From assembly GCF_014840935.1 (NCBI RefSeq), contig NZ_CP062005.1, forward strand, positions 2,666,001 through 2,730,000: 64,000 nucleotides of DNA, in the 5' to 3' direction. Position numbers and translations under genes: made by a program. Under the pieces are notes generated by a model. It saw only the letters and a program-made list of their open reading frames with translations, was not told the origin of the DNA and made no database searches. The first letter of the stretch is position 1; every line of letters begins with the position of its first letter. Source of the stretch: Halomonas sp. YLGW01 (lineage in GTDB: Bacteria; Pseudomonadota; Gammaproteobacteria; Pseudomonadales; Halomonadaceae). This document shows positions 17,094 through 25,818 of this stretch, piece by piece.

Positions 17094-17870
17094 ATGTTCA
17101 AGACACTCACCACCACCGCCAGCCTGATCGGCCTCAGCGTCTTCGCAGCCCCGGCCCTGGCCGACACCTACAAGATAGGCCTGTCCGCCGAGCCCTACCC
17201 CCCCTTCTACTCGCCGGACGCCGCCGGTGACTGGTCGGGCTGGGAAATCGACTTCATCGATGAGCTCTGTGGTCGCCTGGACGCCGAGTGCGAGCTTGCG
17301 CCGGTCGCGTGGGAGGGCATCATCCCGGCTCTGAAAACCGGAAAGATCGACATGATCATCGGCTCGATGTCGATCACCCCGGAGCGCGCCGAGCAGATCG
17401 CCTTCTCCGACAAGTATTACGCCAGCCCCACCGGCATCGTGGCGCTCAAATCAAGCGACGTGGAGCCCACCGCCGAGGGCGTCGACGGCGCCTATCTGGG
17501 CATTCAGTCGGGCACCAACCAGGAGCAGTATGCGCGCAAGCATTTCGCCGATACTGCCAACCTCAAGGTCTATCAAACCCTCAACGAAGAGCTCCAGGAC
17601 CTGGTCGCCGGCCGTCTGGACGCGGTGGTCGCCGATACTCTGGCCGTGCAGACCTTCCTCGACTCCGAGACCGGCCAGTCGTGCTGTGAATACCGCGGTT
17701 CCGTGGCAAGCGACGCTGAGCTGATGAGCGAAGGCATCGGAGTGGGGCTGCGTCAGGGCGATACCGCGCTCAAGGAGCGCGTCAACGCGGCCATCGACGC
17801 GATGCGCGCCGACGGCAGCTATGAGGATATCACCGCGCCCTACTTCGACTTCGACATCTACGGCGGCTGA
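17094..17870 (+). CDS. Amino acid ABC transporter periplasmic binding protein
   Basis: 258 residues. Signal peptide about 1-23 (cleavage after APALA), then a family 3 solute-binding fold: YKIGLSAEPYPPFYSPDA, WEIDFIDELCGRL, MIIGSMSITPERAEQIAFS and IGVGLRQGDTALKE. It captures a polar or basic amino acid, perhaps an opine, for the downstream permeases. The neighbouring AruH-like aminotransferase suggests an arginine-family ligand. AGAGAGG lies 9 nt upstream of the ATG. A stem-loop after the stop probably raises its expression relative to the permeases. Confidence 0.92.
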   Translation: MFKTLTTTASLIGLSVFAAPALADTYKIGLSAEPYPPFYSPDAAGDWSGWEIDFIDELCGRLDAECELAPVAWEGIIPALKTGKIDMIIGSMSITPERAEQIAFSDKYYASPTGIVALKSSDVEPTAEGVDGAYLGIQSGTNQEQYARKHFADTANLKVYQTLNEELQDLVAGRLDAVVADTLAVQTFLDSETGQSCCEYRGSVASDAELMSEGIGVGLRQGDTALKERVNAAIDAMRADGSYEDITAPYFDFDIYGG

Positions 17871-17880
17871 TGCCTGCCCA

Positions 17881-17906
17881 CAAAGGCCGCCCCCGGGCGG
17901 CCTTTG
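17881..17906 (+). other. Intra-operon stem-loop after the binding-protein gene
   Basis: Perfect 11-bp stem CAAAGGCCGCC/GGCGGCCTTTG with a 4-nt loop and only a weak T tract. Such partial terminators or mRNA stabilisers are common after binding-protein genes. Confidence 0.65.
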
Positions 17907-17957
17907 CATTTCCGCCTTTCCTAGGACATCCGCCAATCACAAGGACAACCGCCACCC

Positions 17958-18677
17958 ATGACGACTGTCTTCGATTTTAGCCTGCTGGCCTATGAGGCCC
18001 CCGGTTGGGGCAAGGTGCTACTGGTCGGGTTCCTGCGCTCGATCGAGCTGGCGGCAGGTGGCTATCTGCTGGGCATCCTGATCGGCATCGTCGGCGCTAC
18101 CGGCAAGCTGTACGGCAACAAGGTCGTCCGCGACCTGCTCGAAATCTACACCATGGTGATCCGCGCCGTGCCCGAACTGGTGCTGATGCTGCTGTTCTAC
18201 TACGTCGGCACCGACCTTTTGAGCCGCGCCTCGACCGCCATGGGCTTCGGCAATGTCGATATCGATGGCCTGACCGCCGGGATCCTGGTCATCGGGCTGG
18301 TGCAGGGCGGCTATGCGACCGAGGTCATCCGCGGCGCCATCCAGGCCATTCCCCGCGGTCAGATCGAGGCGGCTCACGCCTTCGGCATGTCGCCCTCCAA
18401 GGTGCTGCGCCGCGTCACTCTGCCGGCCATGACGCCGCATGCCCTGCCCGGCATGGCCAACCTGTGGATGATCGCCACCAAGGACACCGCCCTGCTGGCC
18501 GTGATCGGCTTCAGCGAGCTGACCCTGGTCACCCGCCAGGCCGCCGGCGCCACCCAGTCCTACATCATGTTCTTCCTGGCCGCAGGCGTGCTGTACCTGG
18601 CGCTGACGCTGATGTCGAACCTTGCCCTGCGCCGCTTCGAGCGCCACGCACGGCGTGGTCTTGTCTCCGCACGCTGA
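17958..18677 (+). CDS. Amino acid ABC transporter permease (HisQ type)
   Basis: 239 residues with about five transmembrane helices. The inner-membrane permease signature, which docks on the ATPase, is GQIEAAHAFGMSPSKVLRRVTLP. RAVPELVLMLLFYY is characteristic of the polar amino acid permease group. It is followed after 9 nt by the second permease, with which it should form a heterodimer. Confidence 0.92.
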   Translation: MTTVFDFSLLAYEAPGWGKVLLVGFLRSIELAAGGYLLGILIGIVGATGKLYGNKVVRDLLEIYTMVIRAVPELVLMLLFYYVGTDLLSRASTAMGFGNVDIDGLTAGILVIGLVQGGYATEVIRGAIQAIPRGQIEAAHAFGMSPSKVLRRVTLPAMTPHALPGMANLWMIATKDTALLAVIGFSELTLVTRQAAGATQSYIMFFLAAGVLYLALTLMSNLALRRFERHARRGLVSAR

Positions 18678-18686
18678 CTTCAAGGA

Positions 18687-19517
18687 ATGCCTGTGTCTGA
18701 ATCCCACCCTCTCGCCTTGCTCGTTCGCCCCTCGCGAACGGGCACGTTGGCCAAGCTGTCGGGGCTGCTCGAGCCCCATCGCCTCATCCTGCTGGCCCTG
18801 TTCGTCGCCGGCATTGCGGCCGCGATCCTGCTGATGGACTGGAGCTGGCTGCCCCGCTACCTGCCCAAGCTCTGGGAAGGCCTGCAGATGACCCTGATCA
18901 TGCTGGTGTCCAGCGTGGTCGTGGGCTTCCTGTTCGCCCTGCCGCTAGGGCTTGCACAGGTCAGCGGCGTCTGGCCGCTGCGCTGGCTGGCTACCGGCTT
19001 CTGCACCGTGATTCGCGGCACCCCGCTGCTCTTGCAGCTGTGGCTGTTCTATTTCGGCCTCGGTGCGCTGTTCGGCCAGTTCCCGGAGATCCGTGACTCC
19101 TGGGCCTGGGACTACCTGCGACAGGCCTGGCCCTATGGCTTCATCGCCCTGACCGTGTCGTTCGCCGCCTATCAGGGCGAGATCATGCGCGGCGCCTTTG
19201 CCGGCGTGCCCCATGGCGAGCTGGAAGCCGCCGAGGCCTTCGGCATGTCCCGGCTCAAGGTCTTCACCCGCGTCTGGTTCCCGCGTGCCCTGCACCGCGC
19301 CCTGCCGACGCTGACCGGCGAGATCATCCTGCAGCTGAAGTCCACGCCGCTGGTCGCCACCATCACGGTGATGGATCTCTATGCGGTGATTACTCAAGTG
19401 CGCCAGACCACCTACCTGACCTACGAACCGCTGCTGTTCCTGGTCGCCGTCTATCTGTGCCTGAGCGGCATCCTGATCGTCGGCCTGCGCTGGTTCGAGA
19501 ACCGCGTGCCGCACTGA
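18687..19517 (+). CDS. Amino acid ABC transporter permease (HisM type)
   Basis: 276 residues, somewhat longer than HisM owing to an N-terminal extension with an extra hydrophobic segment (about 32-50). The docking motif is GELEAAEAFGMSRLKVFTRVWFP, and VIRGTPLLLQLWLFYFGLG is the family hallmark. An internal loop around FPEIRDSWAWDYLRQAWP is larger than usual. Last gene of the transporter unit, closed by a strong hairpin. Confidence 0.92.
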   Translation: MPVSESHPLALLVRPSRTGTLAKLSGLLEPHRLILLALFVAGIAAAILLMDWSWLPRYLPKLWEGLQMTLIMLVSSVVVGFLFALPLGLAQVSGVWPLRWLATGFCTVIRGTPLLLQLWLFYFGLGALFGQFPEIRDSWAWDYLRQAWPYGFIALTVSFAAYQGEIMRGAFAGVPHGELEAAEAFGMSRLKVFTRVWFPRALHRALPTLTGEIILQLKSTPLVATITVMDLYAVITQVRQTTYLTYEPLLFLVAVYLCLSGILIVGLRWFENRVPH

Positions 19518-19584
19518 CGGCCGCCTGCCCGGCCTTGCCGACAAGGCCGGGGTTCACTGGCAGCAAGAGACGATGCACCACAAA

Positions 19585-19616
19585 AAAAGGGGGCGGCCCA
19601 TTGGCCGCCCCCTTTT
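19585..19616. terminator. Bidirectional terminator
   Basis: Perfect 14-bp stem with loop CATT; A-run on the left and T-run on the right, so it works in both directions between the convergent ABC transporter and class II aldolase genes. Confidence 0.9.
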
Positions 19617-19706
19617 CTCGTCCTGCTGGCGTCTCGCCAGACGCCCGGTCTCTCTGTCGACCTGTCTCTCTGTTAATGAGTCTCTCGGTCCCCCTGTCTA
19701 TGCCGC

Positions 19707-20474
19707 TCAGTCCCGATAGCTCGGATCCAGCGCCTCGAGGGTGCGCAGGTGCGCGGCCCACTCGAGCTCGAGATCGCCATCCTCATGGATGGTCTGGTCG
19801 TACTGCCGGGCCACATGGCGGGCGGTCTCCTCGGGCACCAGCCGCAGGGGCTGGCCGGTGGACTGCGCCGCCACCTGCAGCTCACAGGCGCGCTCGAGAT
19901 AGAACATGTTGTTGAACATCTCGGCGGCCGAGGCCCCGGTGGTCAGCAGGCCGTGGTTGCGCAGCACCAGTGCCGGATTGTCGCCAAGGCTTGCCACCAG
20001 ACGTTCGCGCTCGGCCAGGTCCAGGGCGATGCCTTCGTAGTCATGGTAGGAGACCCGCTCGTGGAACTGCAGCGCGATCTGGTTGAGTCGTGTCTCGAGG
20101 CCCTGTTCCATCGACGATACCGCTATCCCGGCGCGGGAATGGGTGTGCATCACCCAGGCCGCCGCATGGCTGGCACCGTGGATCGCCGAATGGATGGTGA
20201 AGCCAGCAGGGTTCACGGGCTCAGGGCTTGAGCAGACCTTGTTGCCATCCACATCGATCTTGACCAGCGAGGAGGCCGTGATTTCCTCCCAGCGCCAGCC
20301 ATAAGGGTTGATCAGGAAATGCCCTTCCTCGCCCGGCACCCGAGCGGTGATGTGGGTGTAGATCAGATCCGTCATCTTGTAGTGAGCCGCCAGGCGATAG
20401 CAGGCCGCCAGGTCGATTCTGGCCTGGCGTTCGGCATCACTCATCTGCAGCAACTGGTTCTCCTCATGGCGCAT
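19707..20474 (-). CDS. Class II aldolase/adducin family protein
   Basis: 255 residues. The fold is shown by YTHITARVPGEEGHFLINPYG, the zinc ligands in VMHTHSRAG, and VLRNHGLLTTG near the C-terminus. Family members are Zn-dependent sugar-phosphate aldolases, epimerases or decarboxylases; the usual catalytic Glu position is not obvious, so the activity stays open. AGAGGA lies 8 nt before the start. It is 41 nt downstream of a GhrA-like reductase gene on the same strand, suggesting joint use in hydroxy-acid metabolism. Confidence 0.85.
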   Translation of the reverse strand: MRHEENQLLQMSDAERQARIDLAACYRLAAHYKMTDLIYTHITARVPGEEGHFLINPYGWRWEEITASSLVKIDVDGNKVCSSPEPVNPAGFTIHSAIHGASHAAAWVMHTHSRAGIAVSSMEQGLETRLNQIALQFHERVSYHDYEGIALDLAERERLVASLGDNPALVLRNHGLLTTGASAAEMFNNMFYLERACELQVAAQSTGQPLRLVPEETARHVARQYDQTIHEDGDLELEWAAHLRTLEALDPSYRD

Positions 20475-20515
20475 TGGGCGTCCTCTGGAATCGGTCGATG
20501 TGGGGGTGGTCGGGG

Positions 20516-21472
20516 TCAGTAGCCGCGGCGCCGGTCTACGCCCATTGCCAGCGGCTCACCATCACGCAAGGCACGAGCAGTCTCGATCACCTGCCCCGCG
20601 ACGACGTCGGGCAGGGAGTCGCTGGCAATATGTGGCGTGATCCGCAGCGCCGGCTCCGCCCAGAAGGGATGGTCGGCCGGCAGGGGTTCTTCACGGAACA
20701 CATCCAGCGTGGCGCCGCCTAGAGTGCCATCGCGAAGTGCCGCTGTCAGGTCTGCCTCGACCAGGTGCTCCCCGCGACCGATCTGCACCAGCCAGGCGCC
20801 CTTGGCAAGCTTCGCGAACAGGGCCCGGTTCAGCACGTTTTCCGTGGCCGCGGTCAGCGGCAGCACATTGATCAGATAATCGGCGCCATCCGCCGCCTCC
20901 ATCACGGCGCGCTCGCCCGTCAGGTAGGTCACGCCCTCAACCGGCGCCTCCGGCGTGCTGCGACAGGCCACGCGCACGGAAAAACCGAGCGCCGCCACGG
21001 CCTGCACCACGGCGCGCCCCATGGTGCCATGGCCGAGCACCGCGACCGTCGCAGAGGCCGGCGCGCGCATGGGCAGCGGCTCCCAATGCGCCTTGGCGGC
21101 ATTACGCTCCAGGGTGGCAAACTCACGTTCCTGATGGAGCACTTCATGCGCCGCAAAGCCTGCCATCAGGTCGGCCTGATGCGGGTCGCGTACCCGGGCG
21201 ATCTGTACCTCCTCGCTCAGGCCGGGATGCGCCAGCAGGGCATCGACACCGGCGCCGATCGACATCGCAAGCGTCAGGTTGGGATAGGCCTCGAAGGCCT
21301 TCTCGTTAGGCAGCCAGCAGATCGCAAAACGCACGTCTTCAGGGTTGTCGATTTCGTACGGGTGGCGCAGAACGACGTCACCGGCCGCGCTGCACAGAGC
21401 ATCGCCATAGATGGCATCCAGGTCGAGGGAATCACTCAGATAGACGCCCAGGATCGGGTTCGCGCGAGTCAT
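20516..21472 (-). CDS. GhrA-like 2-hydroxyacid dehydrogenase
   Basis: 318 residues. NAD(P)-binding motif VAVLGHGTMGRAV, then the catalytic triad context: QIGRGEHLVEADL (Arg), VFREEPLP (Glu) and ITPHIASDSLP (His). This is the glyoxylate/hydroxypyruvate reductase A branch of D-2-hydroxyacid dehydrogenases, which reduce 2-oxo acids in the cytosol. The serine after ITPHIA is usual for this branch. AAGGAAA lies before the ATG. First gene of a pair with the class II aldolase. Confidence 0.87.
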   Translation of the reverse strand: MTRANPILGVYLSDSLDLDAIYGDALCSAAGDVVLRHPYEIDNPEDVRFAICWLPNEKAFEAYPNLTLAMSIGAGVDALLAHPGLSEEVQIARVRDPHQADLMAGFAAHEVLHQEREFATLERNAAKAHWEPLPMRAPASATVAVLGHGTMGRAVVQAVAALGFSVRVACRSTPEAPVEGVTYLTGERAVMEAADGADYLINVLPLTAATENVLNRALFAKLAKGAWLVQIGRGEHLVEADLTAALRDGTLGGATLDVFREEPLPADHPFWAEPALRITPHIASDSLPDVVAGQVIETARALRDGEPLAMGVDRRRGY

Positions 21473-22154
21473 GTTGTTTCCTTCGGGTCATAGTCGAGAT
21501 AAGCCGTGGCCGCGACGCAGCCTGTTGTTACCCAAATGTATAATAAAACGCGTGTTGGCGCCATGGGGCAGCCCGACAAACACTGCCTGCGCACCGCGTG
21601 AGAGGCCATCAAGGAGTTCCGATCGCCAGCCCTTATCAGCATGATCCAACACGTTCCCAGACGCTCCCGACCATTCACCTCATGCTGGCAGCTGATTGGA
21701 CATGGTCAGTCCAATTCATTAAGGTATGCCCCTTCATCGGGTCGTCGCCCTCGCGTGGCTACCCGGTCGGGCCACCGGGCCCATCGCATCAATCTCGCTT
21801 CATCGGTGACGCACTCGGCCGCCGCCTCCTGGACCGCCGAGGTCAACGAACAAGAGGGAAACCATGTCGACCACCGGATTTTCTCAAGGGCACTGTATGC
21901 CACGTCGCCCGCCACCGTCCTGCCTGCCGGGAAGCGCCTGATCGGCGACTCCTGATCGGCTCCCTCTGGGCCGACCCCCCCGGGGCATCATGCGCCTGCG
22001 TCATCTCGCTGACGCCGCATCGCCGCCGCCCCTTCGCGATCCTGAAACGATCCAACAACGCAGCCTCTGCGGGCCGCCGTTCGTCTCTGCTTTGCGCAGA
22101 AGGCAGGACGACCGGCTGACGAGTGCCTGCGTTCCCATCAACCGAGGAATTCTC
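21473..22154. other. 680-bp intergenic region with a perfect dyad
   Basis: Separates the divergent ghrA-like gene and Na+/solute symporter gene. Open frames here lack domain features, ribosome sites or normal codon usage. The main feature is the inverted repeat listed separately. Long divergent regions usually carry promoters, but no clear -35/-10 pair is visible. Confidence 0.6.
21695..21715. promoter_or_regulatory. Candidate operator
   Basis: Perfect inverted repeat ATTGGAC-7 nt-GTCCAAT (21 bp total) in the divergent region between the ghrA-like gene and the symporter gene. No regulator gene is adjacent. Confidence 0.45.
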
Positions 22155-23852
22155 TTGAACAGCCTGTCTCTCCACCAGTTCTCGACCAGCACCGTGCTGC
22201 TGCTGATGTTCGCCTTCTATGGCGGCACCTACCTCCTGACGCTCGGCATCCGCAAGAAGAAGGAAGACGCCGACGCCTTCATGGTCTCCAACCACCGGGT
22301 CGGCTTCGGCATCGGCGCGGCCAGCATGACCGCCACCTGGATCTGGGCCGCCTCCTTCTATGCCGCGGCCACCTCCGGCTACACCTACGGCGTCTCCGGC
22401 CCCATCCACTATGGCCTGTGGGGCGCGCTGATGATCCTGTTCATCTACCCGTTCGGGCGGCGCTTTCGCAAGCTGGCCCCCAACGCCCATACCCTCGGCG
22501 AGCTGATCCACGCCCGCCATGGCTCCTCGAGCCAGCTGATCCTGGCCTTCTCCAACGTGCTGGGCAGCATCATCAGCCTGATGGTGAACTTCACCGCCGC
22601 CGGGGCCCTGGTCTCGGTGCTCTCGCCGCTTTCCTTCCAGGCCGGGGTGATCATCGCCGGTATCGGCGTGCTGGTGTATACCCTGTGGTCCGGCTTCCGC
22701 GCCTCGGTGCTGACCGACTTCGCCCAGCTGGTGGCGCTGATGGCCATCGCGGTGGTGATCATTCCCGCCGTTTTCTTTGCCATGGGCGGGCCCAGCGAGC
22801 TGGTGGCTGGCCTCGACAACCTGACGCCTGAGCAGGCCGACTTCTTTTCCGTCGATGCGATTCTCAATCAGGGCGCGCCCTTCTTCGTCGCCGTGCTGGC
22901 CTACGCCATCGGCAACCAGACCATTTCCCAGCGCCTGTTCGCGGTCAACGAAGAGCACATCAAGCCGACCTTCATCACCGCCACGGTGGGCTACGGCGCC
23001 ATCGTCATCGGCCTGGGCATGATCGGCCTGATGGCCCTGACGCTTGGCATCCAGCCGCTCGACGGCGACATGAACAACCTGATTCCGCAGATGGTCTCCG
23101 GCTACCTGCCGCCGGTCTTCATCGCGCTGTTCTTCGTGCTGGTGATCGGCTCGCTGTCCTCCACCGCCGATTCCGACCTCTCGGCGCTGTCCGCGATCAT
23201 GATGGCCGACGTCTACGGCAAGAACATCGCACGCGGCAAGGCCGATCCCAAGCGCATGCTGCTGGTCGGTCGCCTGACCATGATCATCGCCACCGCGGTG
23301 GGCATCGTCTTCGCCAGCTTCTCGCTGGATATCCTGGTGATGCTGGTCTTCGTCGGCGCGCTCTGGGGGGCGATCGTCTTCCCGGTGATCGCCAGCTGCT
23401 TCTGGAACCGCGTCACCAACGCCGCCTTCACTACCTCGGTGCTGGTGGCCATGGTCACCTTCTGCATCGCACGCTTCGAGCTGCTGCCCATGAGCGGGCT
23501 GACCGCCCTGGCCTTCGAGGGCCTGGCCAGCATCGGGGGCGGCATCATCATCGCCCTGATGGTGTTCGGCTTCCTGGGCCGCGCCGCCGGGCTGATCGCC
23601 GGGGTGCTGGCCATACTGGCCATGCTGGTGTTCGCCACCGACTTCCTGCGTGACTACACCGTGCTGCTGGCCTCGCTGACCGCCTACGGCACCAGCACCC
23701 TGGTGTGCGTGGTGATGAGCCTGATGAGCAGCCAGCGCTTCGACTTCGACACCATCGCCCAGCGCGTGGGCGACTATGACGACGCCGCGAGCGCAGCCGG
23801 TGCCGATACCGAAAAGACCGCCGGGGATCGCCTGGCGAGCGCCTCACGCTGA
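22155..23852 (+). CDS. Sodium:solute symporter family transporter
   Basis: 565 residues from a TTG start, chosen because GAGGAA lies just upstream and the first helix follows directly (MNSLSLHQF). About 13 transmembrane helices in the SSS (LeuT-like) fold: ATWIWAASFYAAATSGYTYG, AFSNVLGSIISLMVNFTAAG, NQTISQRLFAVNEEH and SSTADSDLSALSAIMMADVYGK. This is the urea/organic-solute branch rather than proline or pantothenate types. Substrate unknown. A 42-residue membrane peptide gene follows 77 nt later. Confidence 0.88.
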   Translation: MNSLSLHQFSTSTVLLLMFAFYGGTYLLTLGIRKKKEDADAFMVSNHRVGFGIGAASMTATWIWAASFYAAATSGYTYGVSGPIHYGLWGALMILFIYPFGRRFRKLAPNAHTLGELIHARHGSSSQLILAFSNVLGSIISLMVNFTAAGALVSVLSPLSFQAGVIIAGIGVLVYTLWSGFRASVLTDFAQLVALMAIAVVIIPAVFFAMGGPSELVAGLDNLTPEQADFFSVDAILNQGAPFFVAVLAYAIGNQTISQRLFAVNEEHIKPTFITATVGYGAIVIGLGMIGLMALTLGIQPLDGDMNNLIPQMVSGYLPPVFIALFFVLVIGSLSSTADSDLSALSAIMMADVYGKNIARGKADPKRMLLVGRLTMIIATAVGIVFASFSLDILVMLVFVGALWGAIVFPVIASCFWNRVTNAAFTTSVLVAMVTFCIARFELLPMSGLTALAFEGLASIGGGIIIALMVFGFLGRAAGLIAGVLAILAMLVFATDFLRDYTVLLASLTAYGTSTLVCVVMSLMSSQRFDFDTIAQRVGDYDDAASAAGADTEKTAGDRLASASR

Positions 23853-23929
23853 GTCGGTCAGCTGATCAACCGCTTATCCCATCATCAGGGGGGCTGGCCC
23901 GCCGGCCCCCCACCAACAGGAGTCTTTCG

Positions 23930-24058
23930 ATGACCGCACTGTTTGCCTTCTACGTGCTGATCTGGCCCGCCCTGACCCTCGGCGTGCTGGTGCTGATCTG
24001 CCGCGCCGTGCTGCGCGACCGTCGCGATGCCCGCCGGGAATCCCGCGAGCTGGTGTGA
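23930..24058 (+). CDS. Small single-span membrane protein, putative transporter small subunit
   Basis: 42 residues: MTALFAFYVLIWPALTLGVL, then VLICRAVLRD and a basic tail RRDARRESRELV. One transmembrane helix with a positively charged, probably cytoplasmic C-terminus. AACAGGAG lies 7 nt before the ATG and a strong hairpin terminator follows, so it is a real gene despite its size. Short proteins of this pattern are annotated elsewhere as small subunits beside sodium:solute symporters. It could stabilise or tune the upstream carrier. The partner role is inferred. Confidence 0.75.
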   Translation: MTALFAFYVLIWPALTLGVLVLICRAVLRDRRDARRESRELV

Positions 24059-24076
24059 TGCCAGTATGATGCTTGA

Positions 24077-24103
24077 GGGCGTGATGCTGCCGGCATCACG
24101 CCC
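24077..24103 (+). terminator. Terminator after the symporter unit
   Basis: Perfect 10-bp stem GGGCGTGATG/CATCACGCCC with a 7-nt loop, 18 nt after the small-protein stop. No strong T-run. Confidence 0.65.
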
Positions 24104-24168
24104 ACGAGCCGCCGCGCCCGCGGCGGCTCCCTTCCCTCCAGCGCCGTCGGCACCCCTCCTGCCTGCCG

Positions 24169-24750
24169 TCAGTGCAACACGTTGCGAATGAAGCCCACCG
24201 GTACCTCACCCTCGTTGCAGTAGGCGTAGGCCTGATCGCTGGGGTAGACGTGAAACTCTCCCTCCGCGAGGGTCAGCACCTGCTCACCGATGCGCAGCGT
24301 CAGGGTGCCCTCGACCACCACGATCATCTCGTGCCAGCCAGCCGGGTCGGCCTCGGAGTCGTAGCGCTCGCCGGGCGCCAGCTGCCAGCGCCACAGTTCC
24401 ACCTCGCGGGCGGCCTTGCTGGCCAGCAGTCGACCATGGCTCTGCGGCGAGTGCCCGGCCCAGGCGATCTCGTCGATATGGGCGGAATCCTCGGTCTCCG
24501 GTGGCTGCACCAGCACGTGGAAGATCACCCCCAGCGCCTCGGCCAGCCGGTCAAGGGTCGCCAGGCTGACATTGACGTCGCCGCGCTCGACGCTCACCAG
24601 CATGCGTCGACTCACCCCCGCCGCCTCGGCCAGCGCCTGCTGGCTGAGGCCGGCCGCCTGGCGCAGACGACGGACATTGGCCGCCACATGCACCAGCACG
24701 TCCGGACGCGAATTTTCTTCGCCCGCCCCATTGTGCAATATACTGCTCAT
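24169..24750 (-). CDS. XRE-family regulator with C-terminal cupin domain
   Basis: 193 residues from the selected ATG. Helix-turn-helix around 22-76 (VRRLRQAAGLSQQALAEAAGVSRRMLVSVERG, in two parts), then a linker and a cupin barrel (WHEMIVVVEGTLTLRIGEQ, EGEFHVYPSDQAYAYCNEG). Such regulators often sense a small amino-acid-like ligand in the cupin. It is divergent from the rhtA-like exporter gene with under 100 nt between, so it probably controls that gene. A longer frame reaches into the exporter coding region and is rejected. Confidence 0.9.
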   Translation of the reverse strand: MSSILHNGAGEENSRPDVLVHVAANVRRLRQAAGLSQQALAEAAGVSRRMLVSVERGDVNVSLATLDRLAEALGVIFHVLVQPPETEDSAHIDEIAWAGHSPQSHGRLLASKAAREVELWRWQLAPGERYDSEADPAGWHEMIVVVEGTLTLRIGEQVLTLAEGEFHVYPSDQAYAYCNEGEVPVGFIRNVLH

Positions 24751-24847
24751 CACTACACTTCCCGGCACTGATCCATGAATGGTGGCACCCGCGGGCGCCC
24801 GATACCGATCGCTGATATCCGATACCTGAATGAAGAGGGAGCGTAGC

Positions 24848-25726
24848 ATGAGTGCATCTATGCAGGCCCGGCTGTGGCCGGTGGCGATCCTGATCGTGGC
24901 CATGACCTCGATCCAGAGCGGTGCCTCGCTTGCCACTTCGCTGTTTCCGGCGATCGGCCCCACCGGCACCACCGCCCTGCGCCTGCTGATCGCCTCCCTC
25001 ATCCTGCTGGCCGTGCTGCGCCCCTGGCGGCGGCCGGTGGGAGCCAAGGGCTGGCGTACCATCGCCGTGTACGGCGCGGCTCTGGGGCTGATGAACCTGC
25101 TCTTCTATCAGGCGCTGGATCGCATTCCGCTGGGGATCGCCGTGGCACTGGAGTTCACCGGCCCGCTGGCGGTGGCCATGCTCAATTCCCGGCGCTGGCT
25201 GGATTTGTGCTGGGTGGCGTTGGCCATCGGCGGGCTGATTCTGCTGCTGCTGCTCGGCGGCGAGAGTGGCTGGGACGTGGACCCGGTGGGTGCCGCCTAT
25301 GCCCTGGGCGCCGGGGTCTGCTGGGCGCTGTATATCCTCTTCGGCCAGAAGGCCGGCGCCGACCACGGCACCCAGACCGCCGCGCTGGGCATCACCATCG
25401 CCGCACTGATCTTCTTCCCGATCGGGCTCGCCGAGGTGGGCACGGCACTGTTCACCCCGGCGCTGTTGCCACTGGCATTGGGCGTGGCGGTGCTATCCAC
25501 CGCCCTGCCCTATACCCTCGAGATGATCGCCCTGCCGAAGCTTCCGACCCACACCTTCGGCACCCTGATGAGCCTCGAGCCCGCCGTCGCCGCACTGTCC
25601 GGACTCTTCTTCCTCGGCCAGGCACTGAGCCTGACCCAGTGGCTGGCGATCGGCCTCGTCATCACCGCCTCCATCGGCACCACCCTCTGCGGACAGAAGC
25701 CAGCCCCGGCCGTGGCCGCCGGCTGA
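24848..25726 (+). CDS. rhtA: Threonine/homoserine exporter RhtA-like (EamA family)
   Basis: 292 residues, ten predicted helices in two EamA repeats. Segments match RhtA closely: PLGIAVALEFTGPLAVAML, ALGAGVCWALYILFGQKAGA, STALPYTLEMIAL and THTFGTLMSLEPAVAALSG. It exports threonine, homoserine and related amino acids at the inner membrane. GAGGGAG lies 7 nt before this ATG. Short GGCTGAGCGGTGGC repeats follow the stop codon (25722-25765). Probable control by the divergent XRE-cupin protein. Confidence 0.88.
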   Translation: MSASMQARLWPVAILIVAMTSIQSGASLATSLFPAIGPTGTTALRLLIASLILLAVLRPWRRPVGAKGWRTIAVYGAALGLMNLLFYQALDRIPLGIAVALEFTGPLAVAMLNSRRWLDLCWVALAIGGLILLLLLGGESGWDVDPVGAAYALGAGVCWALYILFGQKAGADHGTQTAALGITIAALIFFPIGLAEVGTALFTPALLPLALGVAVLSTALPYTLEMIALPKLPTHTFGTLMSLEPAVAALSGLFFLGQALSLTQWLAIGLVITASIGTTLCGQKPAPAVAAG

Positions 25727-25818
25727 GCGGTGGCTGAGGCTGAGCGCTGGCTGAGCGGTGGCGGAGAAAGCAAAGTGCTGCCGATGAGGCATCGCAGATG
25801 GCCTGGGTGCGCTTCTGG

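Noticed and set aside
21598-22119. 173-codon frame in the ghrA-symporter gap
   Set aside because: Pro/Arg/Ser-rich, no domain, no ribosome site, and it covers the dyad and the symporter leader.
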